NCBI RefSeq assembly: GCF_042432495.1
Contig: NZ_JBHLXC010000001.1
Coordinates: forward strand, 434,001-498,000
Direction of reading: 5' to 3'
Length of the DNA: 64,000 nucleotides
Source: Pseudochelatococcus lubricantis
GTDB lineage: Bacteria; Pseudomonadota; Alphaproteobacteria; Rhizobiales; Beijerinckiaceae
Made by a program: the position numbers and the translations under genes. The notes under the pieces are model-generated. The model saw only the letters and a program-made list of their open reading frames with translations, ran no database searches and was not told where the DNA came from. This document shows positions 23,925-34,795 of the stretch, one piece after another; the stretch's first letter is position 1, and each line of letters starts with the position of its first letter.

Positions 23925-25787
23925 ATGACCGGCACGGGAACGCTGCGTCAGTATTCCATCAATGTCGTGCTGCTGCTCGGCGCGGTGGCGCTGGCATGGA
24001 GCTTCTGGTCGAACGACCGCTGGATGCAGCTCTGCGCTGGCCTCGCGCTGTTTCTGTTCGGCATGCAGTGCCTTGAGGAGGGCCTGCGCGACCTCGCCGG
24101 CGAAAAGCTGGAGGCGACGCTCGCCCGCAGCACCGAGACGCCGCTGAGAAGCCTCATGGTCGGCTTTGTCGGCACGACCATGCTGCAGTCGAGCACGCTC
24201 GTGTCGCTGATGACGATCGCGTTCATCTCCACAGGGCTGATAGGCCTCGCGGCGGGCATCGCCATCATCTTCGGGGCCAATCTGGGCGCGACAACAGGCA
24301 TCTGGCTGCTGGCGCTCGCGGGGCAGAACTTCAGCCTGAGCCCGCTCGCGCTGCCGCTCGTCGTCTTCGGCGTGCTCGCGAGCTTCCGTGGCGCGCGGGC
24401 CCGGGCGGCCGGGCGCATCCTGCTCGGCATCGCCTTCATCTTCCTCGGCATCGACCAGATCCGCGCCGGCTTCTCGACCGTCACCGACGGCCTCGATCTC
24501 ACGCAATACCAGATCGGGGGCATGCTCGGCCATCTCGTCTTCGCCGGGCTCGGGCTCCTGCTCACCATGGTGCTGCAATCGACGCACGCCACGCTGATGC
24601 TGACGCTCACCGCGCTGTCGCTCGGGCAGGTGGAACTCATGCAGGCGGCGGCCATCGCCATCGGTGCCAATGTCGGCAGCAGCGTCACCACCGGGCTCGC
24701 GGGGGCGCTCGGCGGCAACCGCAGCGGGCAGCGCCTCGCGCTCGCGCACGTGTTGTTCAACGTGGTCACCGCCGTGCTGTCGTTCCTGCTGATCGGGCCG
24801 CTGGTGTGGCTGACGAAGGAGAGCGCCGCGCTGATCGGCTTTGCCGACAACGAGCTGATCATGCTCGCGATCTTCCACACCCTGTTCAATCTGCTCGGCG
24901 TGCTGGTGTTCTGGCCGGTGCGCGGCGCGCTGGCGCGGTGGCTGGAGCGCGTGCTGCCGGAGCGGGAGGAGCCGCATGTGCTCATCCCGGCGTCTGCCGA
25001 GGGCGGTGCGCCCGTCGCGCCGACGCGCGCCCGCTACCTCAACCGGCAGGCGCTACAGTCCTTTGACACGGCGGCGAGCGCCGTGGTCCACGAACTCCTG
25101 CACCTCGCGCGCCTCAGCATCGAGGTCATCTGCCACGCGCTCTACCTGCCGGTCTCGGAACTTGACCGCGCCACCCACGACAAGGCGCTGCTCGCCGCGC
25201 GGCCGGGCGACGGCTATCTCGACGCCGACACGCTGTATCAGCGCCATATCAAGGGCGTCTACAGCGACCTGCTCGCCTTCATGAGCCGCATCGATATGCC
25301 CGTCGAGGACGTCGTGCACCGGCCGTTCTGGATGGCCAGCCAGCTCGCGGCGATGCAGCTCGTCGAGACCGTCAAGGACGCCAAGCACCTGCAGAAGAAC
25401 CTCGGCCACTACCTGCGCGGCCCCGACACGCCCGCGCGCGACGCCTATGTCGAACTGCGCAGCCATCTCATCTGCGTGCTGCACGACACGCGCGAGATCG
25501 CCCTCCTCGGCCCGGACGACGCGGGATGGGACGAGCGCCTCGACGAGTTCGACCGGCAGCAGCGCGCCTTCGAGACGCGCTTCCGCAGCCACATCTTCGC
25601 CGCCGTGCGCGACGACAGGATGGACGGCATGCAGCTCAGCTCCCTGCTGAACGACCTCGGCTATGTCGGGCGTATCACCCGCGGGCTGCGCACGCTGCTG
25701 CTGATCCGCGCCGGCGAGGACGCGGGAGACCTGCTGCGCGACCTGCGCGTCGGCGCGGGCGGAGAACTGCTGATCACGGCGGCGTAA
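23925..25787 (+). CDS. Na/Pi cotransporter family protein with C-terminal PhoU-like domain
   Basis: Membrane protein of 620 residues of the NptA/YjbB type (Na-dependent phosphate transport or export). The first half has two inverted PNaS repeats: GLALFLFGMQCLEEGLRDLAG...TTMLQSSTLVSLMTIAFISTG and later LTMVLQSTHATLMLTLTAL...AIAIGANVGSSVTTGLAGALG; the QSS/QST motifs and GANLGATTG are the family signature. From about residue 350 it becomes soluble and helical, resembling PhoU (repeated ALQSFDTAASAVVHELLHL-like helices). No pst or pho genes are adjacent. It follows the FCD regulator by 89 bases on the same strand but need not be co-regulated. Confidence 0.9.
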   Translation: MTGTGTLRQYSINVVLLLGAVALAWSFWSNDRWMQLCAGLALFLFGMQCLEEGLRDLAGEKLEATLARSTETPLRSLMVGFVGTTMLQSSTLVSLMTIAFISTGLIGLAAGIAIIFGANLGATTGIWLLALAGQNFSLSPLALPLVVFGVLASFRGARARAAGRILLGIAFIFLGIDQIRAGFSTVTDGLDLTQYQIGGMLGHLVFAGLGLLLTMVLQSTHATLMLTLTALSLGQVELMQAAAIAIGANVGSSVTTGLAGALGGNRSGQRLALAHVLFNVVTAVLSFLLIGPLVWLTKESAALIGFADNELIMLAIFHTLFNLLGVLVFWPVRGALARWLERVLPEREEPHVLIPASAEGGAPVAPTRARYLNRQALQSFDTAASAVVHELLHLARLSIEVICHALYLPVSELDRATHDKALLAARPGDGYLDADTLYQRHIKGVYSDLLAFMSRIDMPVEDVVHRPFWMASQLAAMQLVETVKDAKHLQKNLGHYLRGPDTPARDAYVELRSHLICVLHDTREIALLGPDDAGWDERLDEFDRQQRAFETRFRSHIFAAVRDDRMDGMQLSSLLNDLGYVGRITRGLRTLLLIRAGEDAGDLLRDLRVGAGGELLITAA

Positions 25788-25796
25788 GCGCCGGCA

Positions 25797-26225
25797 TCAA
25801 TGCGTGTGGTGATCCGACCGGCAAAGGCCGTGGTCGGCCAGCACCTCGATCACGCGGCAGTCGCAGACCTGGCCGTGGCCGCATTCGGCCACCATGCGGG
25901 CCAGCTCCGCGCGCAGGGCCGTGAGGCTCTCGATGCGCCGCTCCACTTCCTCCAGATGCTTGCGGGCGATGCTGTCCGCCGCGTGGCAGGAGGACTGCGG
26001 CCGCGCAGTCATGGCGAGCAGTTCGCGCACGTCGGCGAGTTCGAAGCCGAGTTCGCGCGCGTGGCGGATGAAGTTGAGCTGCCGCACGGCGGCTGCGTCA
26101 TAACGGCGCTGCCCGCCCTCGCTGCGCGGTGGCGCGGAGACGAGACCGGCCTGTTCATAGTAGCGGATGGTCGCGACCTTCACCCCCGTGCGCCGCGACA
26201 GCTCGCCGATCGAGATATCCATCAT
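25797..26225 (-). CDS. MerR-family heavy-metal-responsive regulator (ZntR/CadR/PbrR type)
   Basis: MerR-family activator of 142 residues. The helix-turn-helix is at the N-terminus (SIGELSRRTGVKVATIRYYEQAGLV, residues 4-28 in outline), followed by the second DNA contact GQRRYDAAAVRQLNFIRHARELGF and a dimer helix. Metal-binding candidates are the Cys in QSSCHAADS near residue 78 and the C-terminal CGHGQVCDC plus GLCRSDHHTH, a Zn/Cd/Pb-type arrangement rather than the copper CxxxxxxxC of CueR. It is divergent from the P1B ATPase and its operator lies between them. The start could be either of two adjacent ATGs (26225, 26222). Confidence 0.93.
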   Translation of the reverse strand: MMDISIGELSRRTGVKVATIRYYEQAGLVSAPPRSEGGQRRYDAAAVRQLNFIRHARELGFELADVRELLAMTARPQSSCHAADSIARKHLEEVERRIESLTALRAELARMVAECGHGQVCDCRVIEVLADHGLCRSDHHTH

Positions 26226-26247
26226 GAACCTCCGGAACGAACCCTCT

Positions 26248-26278
26248 TGACCCTCCAGTGACTAGAGGTTGTACACCC
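26248..26278 (+). promoter_or_regulatory. MerR-type promoter/operator for the P-type ATPase gene
   Basis: A -35 TTGACC (26248-26253) and a -10 TACACC (26273-26278) are separated by 19 bases, the over-long spacer typical of MerR-controlled promoters. The spacer carries an imperfect dyad ACCCTCCAGT/GACTAGAGGT (26251-26270), close to the known ZntR/CadR site pattern. Binding of the divergently encoded regulator with metal would realign the promoter. Confidence 0.8.
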
Positions 26279-26309
26279 GCGCATATGGGTCGGAAAGGAC
26301 GCGAAGGCA

Positions 26310-28547
<2,238 letters not shown>

Positions 28548-28718
28548 GGCCCCGCGTCTGGCCTGCGCGGCTGGAAATGCTCCAAGTTATTTCCCGGTCA
28601 GGATTGCGGCCGGCGCATGGGTAAAAGCATCGTGATCGGTGGTATGGTCGCACGGACGCGGGGTACTGTTCCGCGCTTTTTCCGTGACGCGAACGCCTTC
28701 CTCACGCCCACTGCGAGT

Positions 28719-29717
28719 ATGTCCGCCATGACCGAGCCCTTGACCCGGCCCGCGACCAAGTTCCCGCGCTCCCGTCCTGCCGCGCCCGAAGCGCCGGCCA
28801 TGGCCGACCGGCGGGGGGTCGGCATCTTGCTCGTGGTCGCGGGGGCGATGACGATGTCGATGATCGATGGCTCCGCGAAATGGCTTGTCGGCGAGGGCCT
28901 GCCGCAAGGGCAGATCGTGTTCATACGCTTTCTGCTGCCCTGCGCCGTACTGGCGCTCGTGTTCCTGCCGAGCCAGGGGCTTTCGGTCATGCGCACGCGC
29001 TCGCTGAAGCTGGAGGTGCTGCGCTCCCTTTGCATGGTCGGCACCACGGCGACCAACTTCATGGCACTGAAATACCTGCCGCTGACCATCACCGGCTCGA
29101 TCATGTTCAGCTCGCCGCTGATCCTGTGCCTGCTGTCGGGCGTGGCGCTGGGCGAGCGGGTGGACTGGCAGCGCTGGCTGGCGGTGCTGACGGGCTTCGC
29201 CGCCATCCTGATCATCATCCGCCCCGATCCGGCGTCGCTTCACCCGGCGATGCTCTATTCGGTGGCGATGGCGGTGCTGATGGCCTTCTACGCCATTCTC
29301 ACGCGCAAGCTCGCCGGCGTCGATTCGAGCCTGACGCAGCAGTGCTACATATCGTTCACGGGTTTCGCCTTCGCGCTGCCGTTCGCTTTTCAGGGCTGGA
29401 CATGGCCGCACACGCCGGCGGGCTGGTTCGCGTGCGTGCTGATCGGCCTGGCCGGGCTGGTCGGACATACGTTCTATTCGATCGCCCACCGCTTCGCGCC
29501 GGCGACGACGCTTGCCCCCTTCACCTATGCGCAGCTCGTTTTCATGGCGCTGGGGAGCTGGCTCGTGTTCGCGCAGGCGCCCGATATCTACTTCTTCATC
29601 GGCCTGCCGATCCTGATCGGGTCCGGCATCTACATCTGGTTCCGCGAGCTGAGCCTCGCCACGCGCCGCAAGCGGGCGGCGCCGGAGCCCGTTCTGCGGC
29701 AGGAAGCGGCGGAGTAG
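28719..29717 (+). CDS. DMT-superfamily transporter (EamA family)
   Basis: Ten-helix inner-membrane transporter (about 332 aa) with two EamA repeats: VGILLVVAGAMTMSMIDGSAKWLV...FIRFLLPCAVLALVF...LRSLCMVGTTATNFMALKYLPLTITGSIMFSSPLILCLLSGV (outline) and a second repeat ending SSLTQQCYISFTGF...LVGHTFYSIAHRFAPATTLAPFTYAQLVFM. Substrate unknown; relatives export amino acids, nucleosides or metabolites. Start uncertain between ATG 28719 and ATG 28728; neither has a strong Shine-Dalgarno, and the residues before the first helix are soluble and Pro/Ala-rich. Confidence 0.85.
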   Translation: MSAMTEPLTRPATKFPRSRPAAPEAPAMADRRGVGILLVVAGAMTMSMIDGSAKWLVGEGLPQGQIVFIRFLLPCAVLALVFLPSQGLSVMRTRSLKLEVLRSLCMVGTTATNFMALKYLPLTITGSIMFSSPLILCLLSGVALGERVDWQRWLAVLTGFAAILIIIRPDPASLHPAMLYSVAMAVLMAFYAILTRKLAGVDSSLTQQCYISFTGFAFALPFAFQGWTWPHTPAGWFACVLIGLAGLVGHTFYSIAHRFAPATTLAPFTYAQLVFMALGSWLVFAQAPDIYFFIGLPILIGSGIYIWFRELSLATRRKRAAPEPVLRQEAAE

Positions 29718-29740
29718 GGCGGCAGTTCGAACCGCCGCCC
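29717..29740. terminator. GC hairpin between convergent transporter and reductase genes
   Basis: GGGCGGC (29717-29723) and GCCGCCC (29734-29740) form a 7-bp stem around a 10-base loop that can pair further (GTTCGAAC). It starts on the last base of the EamA stop codon and ends 16 bases before the reductase stop. No T run follows on either strand, so termination is plausible but not shown. Confidence 0.4.
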
Positions 29741-29756
29741 CTGTCAGACAACGGCC

Positions 29757-30872
29757 TCAGCCGAGCGCCGGATAGTCCGTGTAGCCGTGGTCGCCGCCGC
29801 CGTAGAGCGTGGAGGGATCAAGCTCGTTCAGCGGCGCGTGCTCCCTGAAGCGGCGCACAAGATCGGGATTGGAGATGAAAGGCCGGCCGAAGGCGACGAG
29901 ATCGGCGCGCCCCTCCGCGACGGCGGTCTGCGCGAGTTCGAGCGTGTAGCCGTTGTTGACGATCCACGCACCCTTGCCGCCTGCCTGCCGGTAGGCTTCC
30001 TTCAGCTTCGCGTAGTCGAAGGGCGTATCGCCCTGCCGGTAGTCGCGATCGCCGCCGGTCGCGCCTTCGATGACGTGGATGTACGCGAGGTCGAAGGCGG
30101 CGAGTTCGCGCACGTAGGCCTCGAACAGGGGCTGCGGATCGGGATCGCTGGCGTCGTTGGCCGGGGTGACGGGCGAGATGCGGATCCCGGTGCGCTTGCC
30201 GCCGATCTCCTCCGCGATGGCCTTCGTCACTGCCAGCGGGAAGCGGAGACGGTTCTCGATGCTGCCGCCGTAGGCGTCGGTGCGGTGGTTGGAGCCGGCG
30301 CGCAGGAACTGGTCGAGCAGGTAGCCGTTGGCGGAGTGGATTTCGACGCCGTCGAAGCCGGCCGTGTCAACCGCGCCGCGCACGGCCTTGCGGAAATCCT
30401 CGACAATGCCTGGCAGTTCGGCGGCTTCGAGCGCGCGCGGCTCGGAGGTCTCGGTGAAGGAGCCGGTGCCGTCCGCGGCGATCAGGTAGGTCTTCGCCTT
30501 CGCGCGGATGGCGGAGGGCGCCACCGGCGCCTGCCCGCCGGGCTGCAGGGCGGTGTGCGAGATGCGCCCCACGTGCCAGAGCTGCACGAAGATATGGCCG
30601 CCGGCCTCGTGCACGGAATCCGTTACCTTGCGCCAGCCGGCGAGTTGCTCGGGCGCGTAGAGGCCGGGAACGTCGGCGTAGCCCTGCCCCTGATGGGTGA
30701 TGGCGGTTGCTTCCGTGATCAGCAGGCCGGCCGTGGCGCGCTGCGTGTAGTAGAGCGCTGTCGACGCGGTGGGAATGGCGTTCGGCGCGCGGTTGCGCGT
30801 GAGCGGCGCGAGCGCGATGCGGTTTGCAAGCGTGAGATCGCCCAGGGTAACGGGATCGAACAGGTTCGCCAT
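29757..30872 (-). CDS. Old yellow enzyme family alkene reductase (NADH:flavin oxidoreductase)
   Basis: FMN-dependent ene-reductase of the OYE/NemA family (371 aa) that reduces activated C=C bonds and often nitrate esters or N-ethylmaleimide. Motifs: LFDPVTLGDLTLANRIALAPLTR at the start, QLWHVGRISH, GFDGVEIHSANGYLLDQFL, the FMN/phosphate region GGSIENRLRFPLAV, VNNGYTLELAQ and LVAFGRPFISNPDLVRR. ATG 30872 is preceded by GAGG at a suitable distance; the longer upstream frame has no support. Convergent with the EamA gene and divergent from the 2-oxoacid dehydrogenase operon. Physiological substrate unknown. Confidence 0.94.
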   Translation of the reverse strand: MANLFDPVTLGDLTLANRIALAPLTRNRAPNAIPTASTALYYTQRATAGLLITEATAITHQGQGYADVPGLYAPEQLAGWRKVTDSVHEAGGHIFVQLWHVGRISHTALQPGGQAPVAPSAIRAKAKTYLIAADGTGSFTETSEPRALEAAELPGIVEDFRKAVRGAVDTAGFDGVEIHSANGYLLDQFLRAGSNHRTDAYGGSIENRLRFPLAVTKAIAEEIGGKRTGIRISPVTPANDASDPDPQPLFEAYVRELAAFDLAYIHVIEGATGGDRDYRQGDTPFDYAKLKEAYRQAGGKGAWIVNNGYTLELAQTAVAEGRADLVAFGRPFISNPDLVRRFREHAPLNELDPSTLYGGGDHGYTDYPALG

Positions 30873-31226
30873 GAAGATCGTCCTCGGTGGGGCGCGGGAT
30901 GCCGGGAGAGGCGTTTCCGGCGCCTGTTGCTGCACGTGCGAAGTATAGTATGGCGCCGCGTCATGCCCGCAAGCGGTTTCGGCGCAGGCTGTGCGCCGAC
31001 GCACACCCTGTATGGTTTCATCTGCACCTGAATGAAAAGCAACGCCGGGCGCCGCGGCAACAATCTTCCCGCCCGTGGCGGGCAGGCGGGCGGTTTGTTG
31101 TTATTTGCAGCGGCGCATACGCGCCGTCTGGACTTGGGCCCGGGCCGGGATACTATTGCGAAAAGGCGTCCCGTTCGCGAGAGATGCCGGGGAAGAAGAC
31201 AGTGGGAACCAGGAAAGGGAGCGGCC
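30873..31226. other. Divergent intergenic region between reductase gene and bkd operon
   Basis: 354 bases that must carry the promoters of two divergent transcription units. I see a small hairpin GCCCG-TGG-CGGGC (31071-31083) and AT-containing elements around 30945-30955, but no convincing promoter, operator or gene. The Shine-Dalgarno GGGAG before 31227 belongs to the E1 alpha gene. Confidence 0.4.
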
Positions 31227-32483
31227 ATGACGATCGGGTCGGGGTCGGCGGTGCCCGGTGACGGGCGCCTGAGTCTGCACGTGCCGGAGCCGGAGGTGCG
31301 CCCGGGCGGCGCGCCGGATTTCTCCAACGTCCGCATTCCCCACGCCGGCGCCGTGCCGCGTCCGGATATCGACGTCAACCCGGAGGACATCCGCGACCTC
31401 GCCTTCTCGATCATCCGCGTGCTGAACCGCGCGGGCGAGGCGACCGGGCCGTGGGCGGGGATGCTGACGGACGAAGAGCTGCTCGCCGGCATGCGCGACA
31501 TGATGACGCTGCGCACCTTCGACGCGCGCATGCAGATCGCGCAGCGGCAGGGCAAGACTTCTTTCTACATGCAGCATCTGGGCGAGGAGGCGATCTCCTG
31601 CGCCTTCCGCAAGGTGCTGGCGCCGGGCGACATGAATTTCCCCACCTATCGGCAGGCCGGCCTGCTGATCGCGGGCGGCTATCCGCTCGTCGATATGATG
31701 AACCAGATCTACTCCAACTCCCGCGATCCGCTGAAGGGCCGCCAGCTGCCGATCATGTACGCCTCGAAGGAGCACGGCTTCTTCACCATATCCGGCAATC
31801 TGGCGACGCAGTTCCCGCAGGCAGTGGGCTGGGCAATGGCCTCCGCCATCAGGCACGACAGCAGGATCGCCGCCGGCTGGATCGGCGACGGCTCCACCGC
31901 CGAGTCCGATTTCCACGCGGCGCTCGTCTTCGCTTCCACCTACAAGCCGCCCGTGGTGCTGAACGTCGTCAACAACCAGTGGGCGATCTCGACCTTTCAG
32001 GGCATCGCGCGCGGCGGCGCCGGCACCTTCGCCGCGCGGGGGCTTGGGTTCGGCCTGCCGTCGCTGCGCGTGGACGGCAACGACTACCTCGCCGTCCACG
32101 CGGTGGCGAAATGGGCCGTGGAGCGGGCGCGGCGCAATCTGGGGCCGACGCTCGTCGAATACGTCACCTACCGCGCGGGCGCGCATTCCACCTCCGACGA
32201 CCCGTCCGCCTATCGCCCCAGGGACGAGTCGGACGCCTGGCCGCTTGGCGATCCGATCATCCGGCTGAAGAACCACCTGATCGTGCGTGGCGTATGGTCG
32301 GACCAGCGCCACAGGCAGGCGGAGGCCGAAATCCTCGACACAGTGATCGCGGCGCAGAAGGAGGCCGAGAGCTACGGCACGCTGCATTCCGGCGGCAAGC
32401 CCTCGGTGCGCGACATGTTCGAGGGCGTCTATGCGGAAATGCCGCCGCATCTCGTGCGCCAGCGCCAGCAGACGGGGATATGA
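31227..32483 (+). CDS. bkdA1: Branched-chain 2-oxoacid dehydrogenase E1 component, alpha subunit
   Basis: Thiamine-pyrophosphate-binding alpha subunit (418 aa) of the E1 decarboxylase acting on 2-oxoisovalerate and related acids from Val, Leu and Ile. The TPP motif GDGSTAESDFHAALVFAS...NN is near residue 215, with MQHLGEEA, NFPTYRQAG and the phosphorylation-loop-like YRAGAHSTSDDPSAYRP also present. The extra N-terminal 80 residues match the BkdA1 rather than the pyruvate dehydrogenase type. ATG 31227 has GGGAG six bases upstream. It heads a four-gene operon encoding the full complex and overlaps the next gene by ATGA. Confidence 0.95.
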   Translation: MTIGSGSAVPGDGRLSLHVPEPEVRPGGAPDFSNVRIPHAGAVPRPDIDVNPEDIRDLAFSIIRVLNRAGEATGPWAGMLTDEELLAGMRDMMTLRTFDARMQIAQRQGKTSFYMQHLGEEAISCAFRKVLAPGDMNFPTYRQAGLLIAGGYPLVDMMNQIYSNSRDPLKGRQLPIMYASKEHGFFTISGNLATQFPQAVGWAMASAIRHDSRIAAGWIGDGSTAESDFHAALVFASTYKPPVVLNVVNNQWAISTFQGIARGGAGTFAARGLGFGLPSLRVDGNDYLAVHAVAKWAVERARRNLGPTLVEYVTYRAGAHSTSDDPSAYRPRDESDAWPLGDPIIRLKNHLIVRGVWSDQRHRQAEAEILDTVIAAQKEAESYGTLHSGGKPSVRDMFEGVYAEMPPHLVRQRQQTGI

Positions 32484-33499
32484 TCATGGTGCAGATGTCG
32501 ATGATCGAGGCCATCCGCAGCGCCATGGACATCGCCATGGGCCGCGACGAGGACGTCGTCGTCTACGGCGAGGACGTGGGCTACTTCGGCGGTGTGTTCC
32601 GCTGCACGCAGGGCCTGCAGCAGAAATATGGCAAGACGCGCTGCTTCGACGCGCCGATCAGCGAATCCGGCATCGTCGGCACGGCGATCGGCATGGCTGC
32701 CTACGGGCTGAAGCCCTGCGTGGAAATCCAGTTCGCGGACTACATGTATCCTGCCTACGACCAGATCACGCAGGAGGCGGCGCGCATCCGCTACCGCTCC
32801 AACGGCCAGTTCACCTGCCCCATCGTCATCCGCATGCCCACGGGCGGCGGCATCTTCGGCGGGCAGACGCATAGCCAGAGCCCGGAGGCGCTGTTCACCC
32901 ACGTCGCCGGGCTGAAGACGGTGGTGCCCTCCAATCCCTACGACGCCAAGGGCCTGTTGATCGCGGCCATCGAGGACCCCGATCCGGTGATCTTCCTGGA
33001 GCCCAAGCGCCTCTACAACGGCCCGTTCGACGGCCATCACGAGCGCCCCGTCGTCTCGTGGGCGAAGCACCCGGCGGGCGACGTGCCGGACGGACATTAC
33101 ACGGTGCCGCTCGGCAAGGCGGCGCTGGCGCGCGCCGGTTCCGCCATCACCGTTCTCGCCTATGGCACCATGGTGCACGTGGCGCTTGCCGCCGCGCAGG
33201 AAACCGGCATCGACGCCGAGGTCGTCGACCTGCGCACGCTGGTGCCGCTCGACCTCGACACCATCGTCGCCTCCGTCGCGAAGACCGGGCGCTGCGTCGT
33301 GGTGCACGAGGCGACGCTCACGTCGGGCTTCGGCGGGGAACTCGCGGCACTGGTGCAGGAGCACTGCTTCTACCATCTGGAGGCGCCGGTGGCGCGCGTC
33401 GCGGGGTGGGATACGCCCTATCCGCATGCGCAGGAGTGGGACTACTTCCCCGGCCCCGCCCGCGTGGCGCGCGCGCTGACCGAAACGATGGAGGGCTGA
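32480..33499 (+). CDS. bkdA2: Branched-chain 2-oxoacid dehydrogenase E1 component, beta subunit
   Basis: Beta subunit (339 aa) of the heterotetrameric E1. Motifs: VVVYGEDVGYFGGVFRCTQGL, DAPISESGIVGTAIGMA, EIQFADYMYPAYDQI, RMPTGGGIFGGQTHSQSPEA and EVVDLRTLVPLDLDTI. The ATG at 32480 overlaps the stop codon of the alpha subunit, consistent with equimolar synthesis; an ATG two codons later is an alternative. One base separates its stop from the E2 start. Confidence 0.96.
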   Translation: MIMVQMSMIEAIRSAMDIAMGRDEDVVVYGEDVGYFGGVFRCTQGLQQKYGKTRCFDAPISESGIVGTAIGMAAYGLKPCVEIQFADYMYPAYDQITQEAARIRYRSNGQFTCPIVIRMPTGGGIFGGQTHSQSPEALFTHVAGLKTVVPSNPYDAKGLLIAAIEDPDPVIFLEPKRLYNGPFDGHHERPVVSWAKHPAGDVPDGHYTVPLGKAALARAGSAITVLAYGTMVHVALAAAQETGIDAEVVDLRTLVPLDLDTIVASVAKTGRCVVVHEATLTSGFGGELAALVQEHCFYHLEAPVARVAGWDTPYPHAQEWDYFPGPARVARALTETMEG

Positions 33500-33500
33500 G

Positions 33501-34793
33501 ATGGGCGAGTATGTCATCAGGATGCCCGATGTCGGCGAGGGCATCGCGGAGGCCGAACTCGTCGAATGGCACGTGAAGGTCGGCGATCTGGTGCGCGAGG
33601 ATCAGGTGATCGCCGCCGTGATGACCGACAAGGCCACGGTCGAGATTCCATCCGCCGTCGATGGCGAGGTGCTGTGGCTCGGCGCGGAACTCGGCACCAG
33701 GGTCGCCATCGGTGCGCCGCTCATCCGCCTGAAGGTCGATGGCGATGGCAACGTGGCGGCGGGTGAGGCGGAGCCTGCGGAGCCGGCGGCGGGCGGCGAA
33801 GCACCCGCCGCCGGGACGCCGGCAGCGCCATCGCCGGTGGAAGCGCCTGCACCGCCGCCGCTGCGGAAGGCTGCTCCCGTTCCCGGCCGGGCGGCCATCG
33901 TGCCCCGTCCGGCGGGGGAGAGGCCGCTGGCCGCGCCTTCCGTGCGCCAGCGGGCGCGCGAGGCCGGCGTCGACCTGCGGCAGGTGGCCGGTTCCGGCCC
34001 CGCCGGGCGCATCACGCATGACGATCTCGACGCCTTCGTCGCCCACGGCGGGCAGACGGCGCAGGCGCGTGCCGGCGGGCTCGCCGCGCGCACGGAGGTG
34101 GAGGAGATCAGGGTCATCGGTTTGCGCCGCCGCATCGCGGAGAAGATGGCGCTGGCGAAGTCGCGCATTCCGCACATCATGTATGCGGAGGAGGTCGACG
34201 TGACCGCGCTCGAAGAGCTGCGCGGCACGCTGAACCGCGACAAGAAGCCCGATCAGCCGCGCCTCACCATCCTGCCCTTCCTGATGAGGGCGCTGGTGCG
34301 CGCGATTGCCGACCATCCCCAGATTAACGCGCGCTACGACGACGAGGCGGGCATCATCCACCGCCACGCGGGCGTGCATATCGGCATCGCCGCGCAGACG
34401 CCGGCCGGTCTCGTCGTGCCGGTGGTGCGGCACGCGGAGGCGCGCGACCTGCGGGATTGCGCCATCGAGCTGAACCGCCTGTCGGAGGCGGCGAAAGCCG
34501 GCACCGCGAGCCGCGAGGAACTGACGGGCTCGACCATCACCATATCGTCGCTCGGCGCGCTGGGCGGCGTCGTCTCGACGCCGGTGATCAACTATCCGGA
34601 GGTCGCCATCGTCGGCGTCAACAAGATCGCCGTGCGGCCGGTGTGGGACGGCACGGCCTTCGTGCCGCGCAAAATCATGAACCTGTCGTCGAGCTTCGAC
34701 CACCGCATCATCGACGGCTGGGACGCGGCAAGCTTCATCCAGCGCCTGCGCGCCCTGCTGGAGACGCCCGCGCTCATCTTCGTGGAGAGCTGA
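33501..34793 (+). CDS. bkdB: Branched-chain 2-oxoacid dehydrogenase E2 component (lipoamide acyltransferase)
   Basis: Dihydrolipoyl acyltransferase core (430 aa). One lipoyl domain at residues 1-80 with the modified Lys44 in TDKATVEIPS; a Pro/Ala/Glu-rich linker; a peripheral-subunit-binding domain near 140-175 (APSVRQRAREAGVDLRQVAG, GRITHDDLDAF); and the catalytic acyltransferase domain with SSSFDHRIIDGWDAASF near residue 395-410. A single lipoyl domain is usual for branched-chain complexes. It transfers the acyl group from E1 to CoA. Confidence 0.96.
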   Translation: MGEYVIRMPDVGEGIAEAELVEWHVKVGDLVREDQVIAAVMTDKATVEIPSAVDGEVLWLGAELGTRVAIGAPLIRLKVDGDGNVAAGEAEPAEPAAGGEAPAAGTPAAPSPVEAPAPPPLRKAAPVPGRAAIVPRPAGERPLAAPSVRQRAREAGVDLRQVAGSGPAGRITHDDLDAFVAHGGQTAQARAGGLAARTEVEEIRVIGLRRRIAEKMALAKSRIPHIMYAEEVDVTALEELRGTLNRDKKPDQPRLTILPFLMRALVRAIADHPQINARYDDEAGIIHRHAGVHIGIAAQTPAGLVVPVVRHAEARDLRDCAIELNRLSEAAKAGTASREELTGSTITISSLGALGGVVSTPVINYPEVAIVGVNKIAVRPVWDGTAFVPRKIMNLSSSFDHRIIDGWDAASFIQRLRALLETPALIFVES

Positions 34794-34795
34794 CC

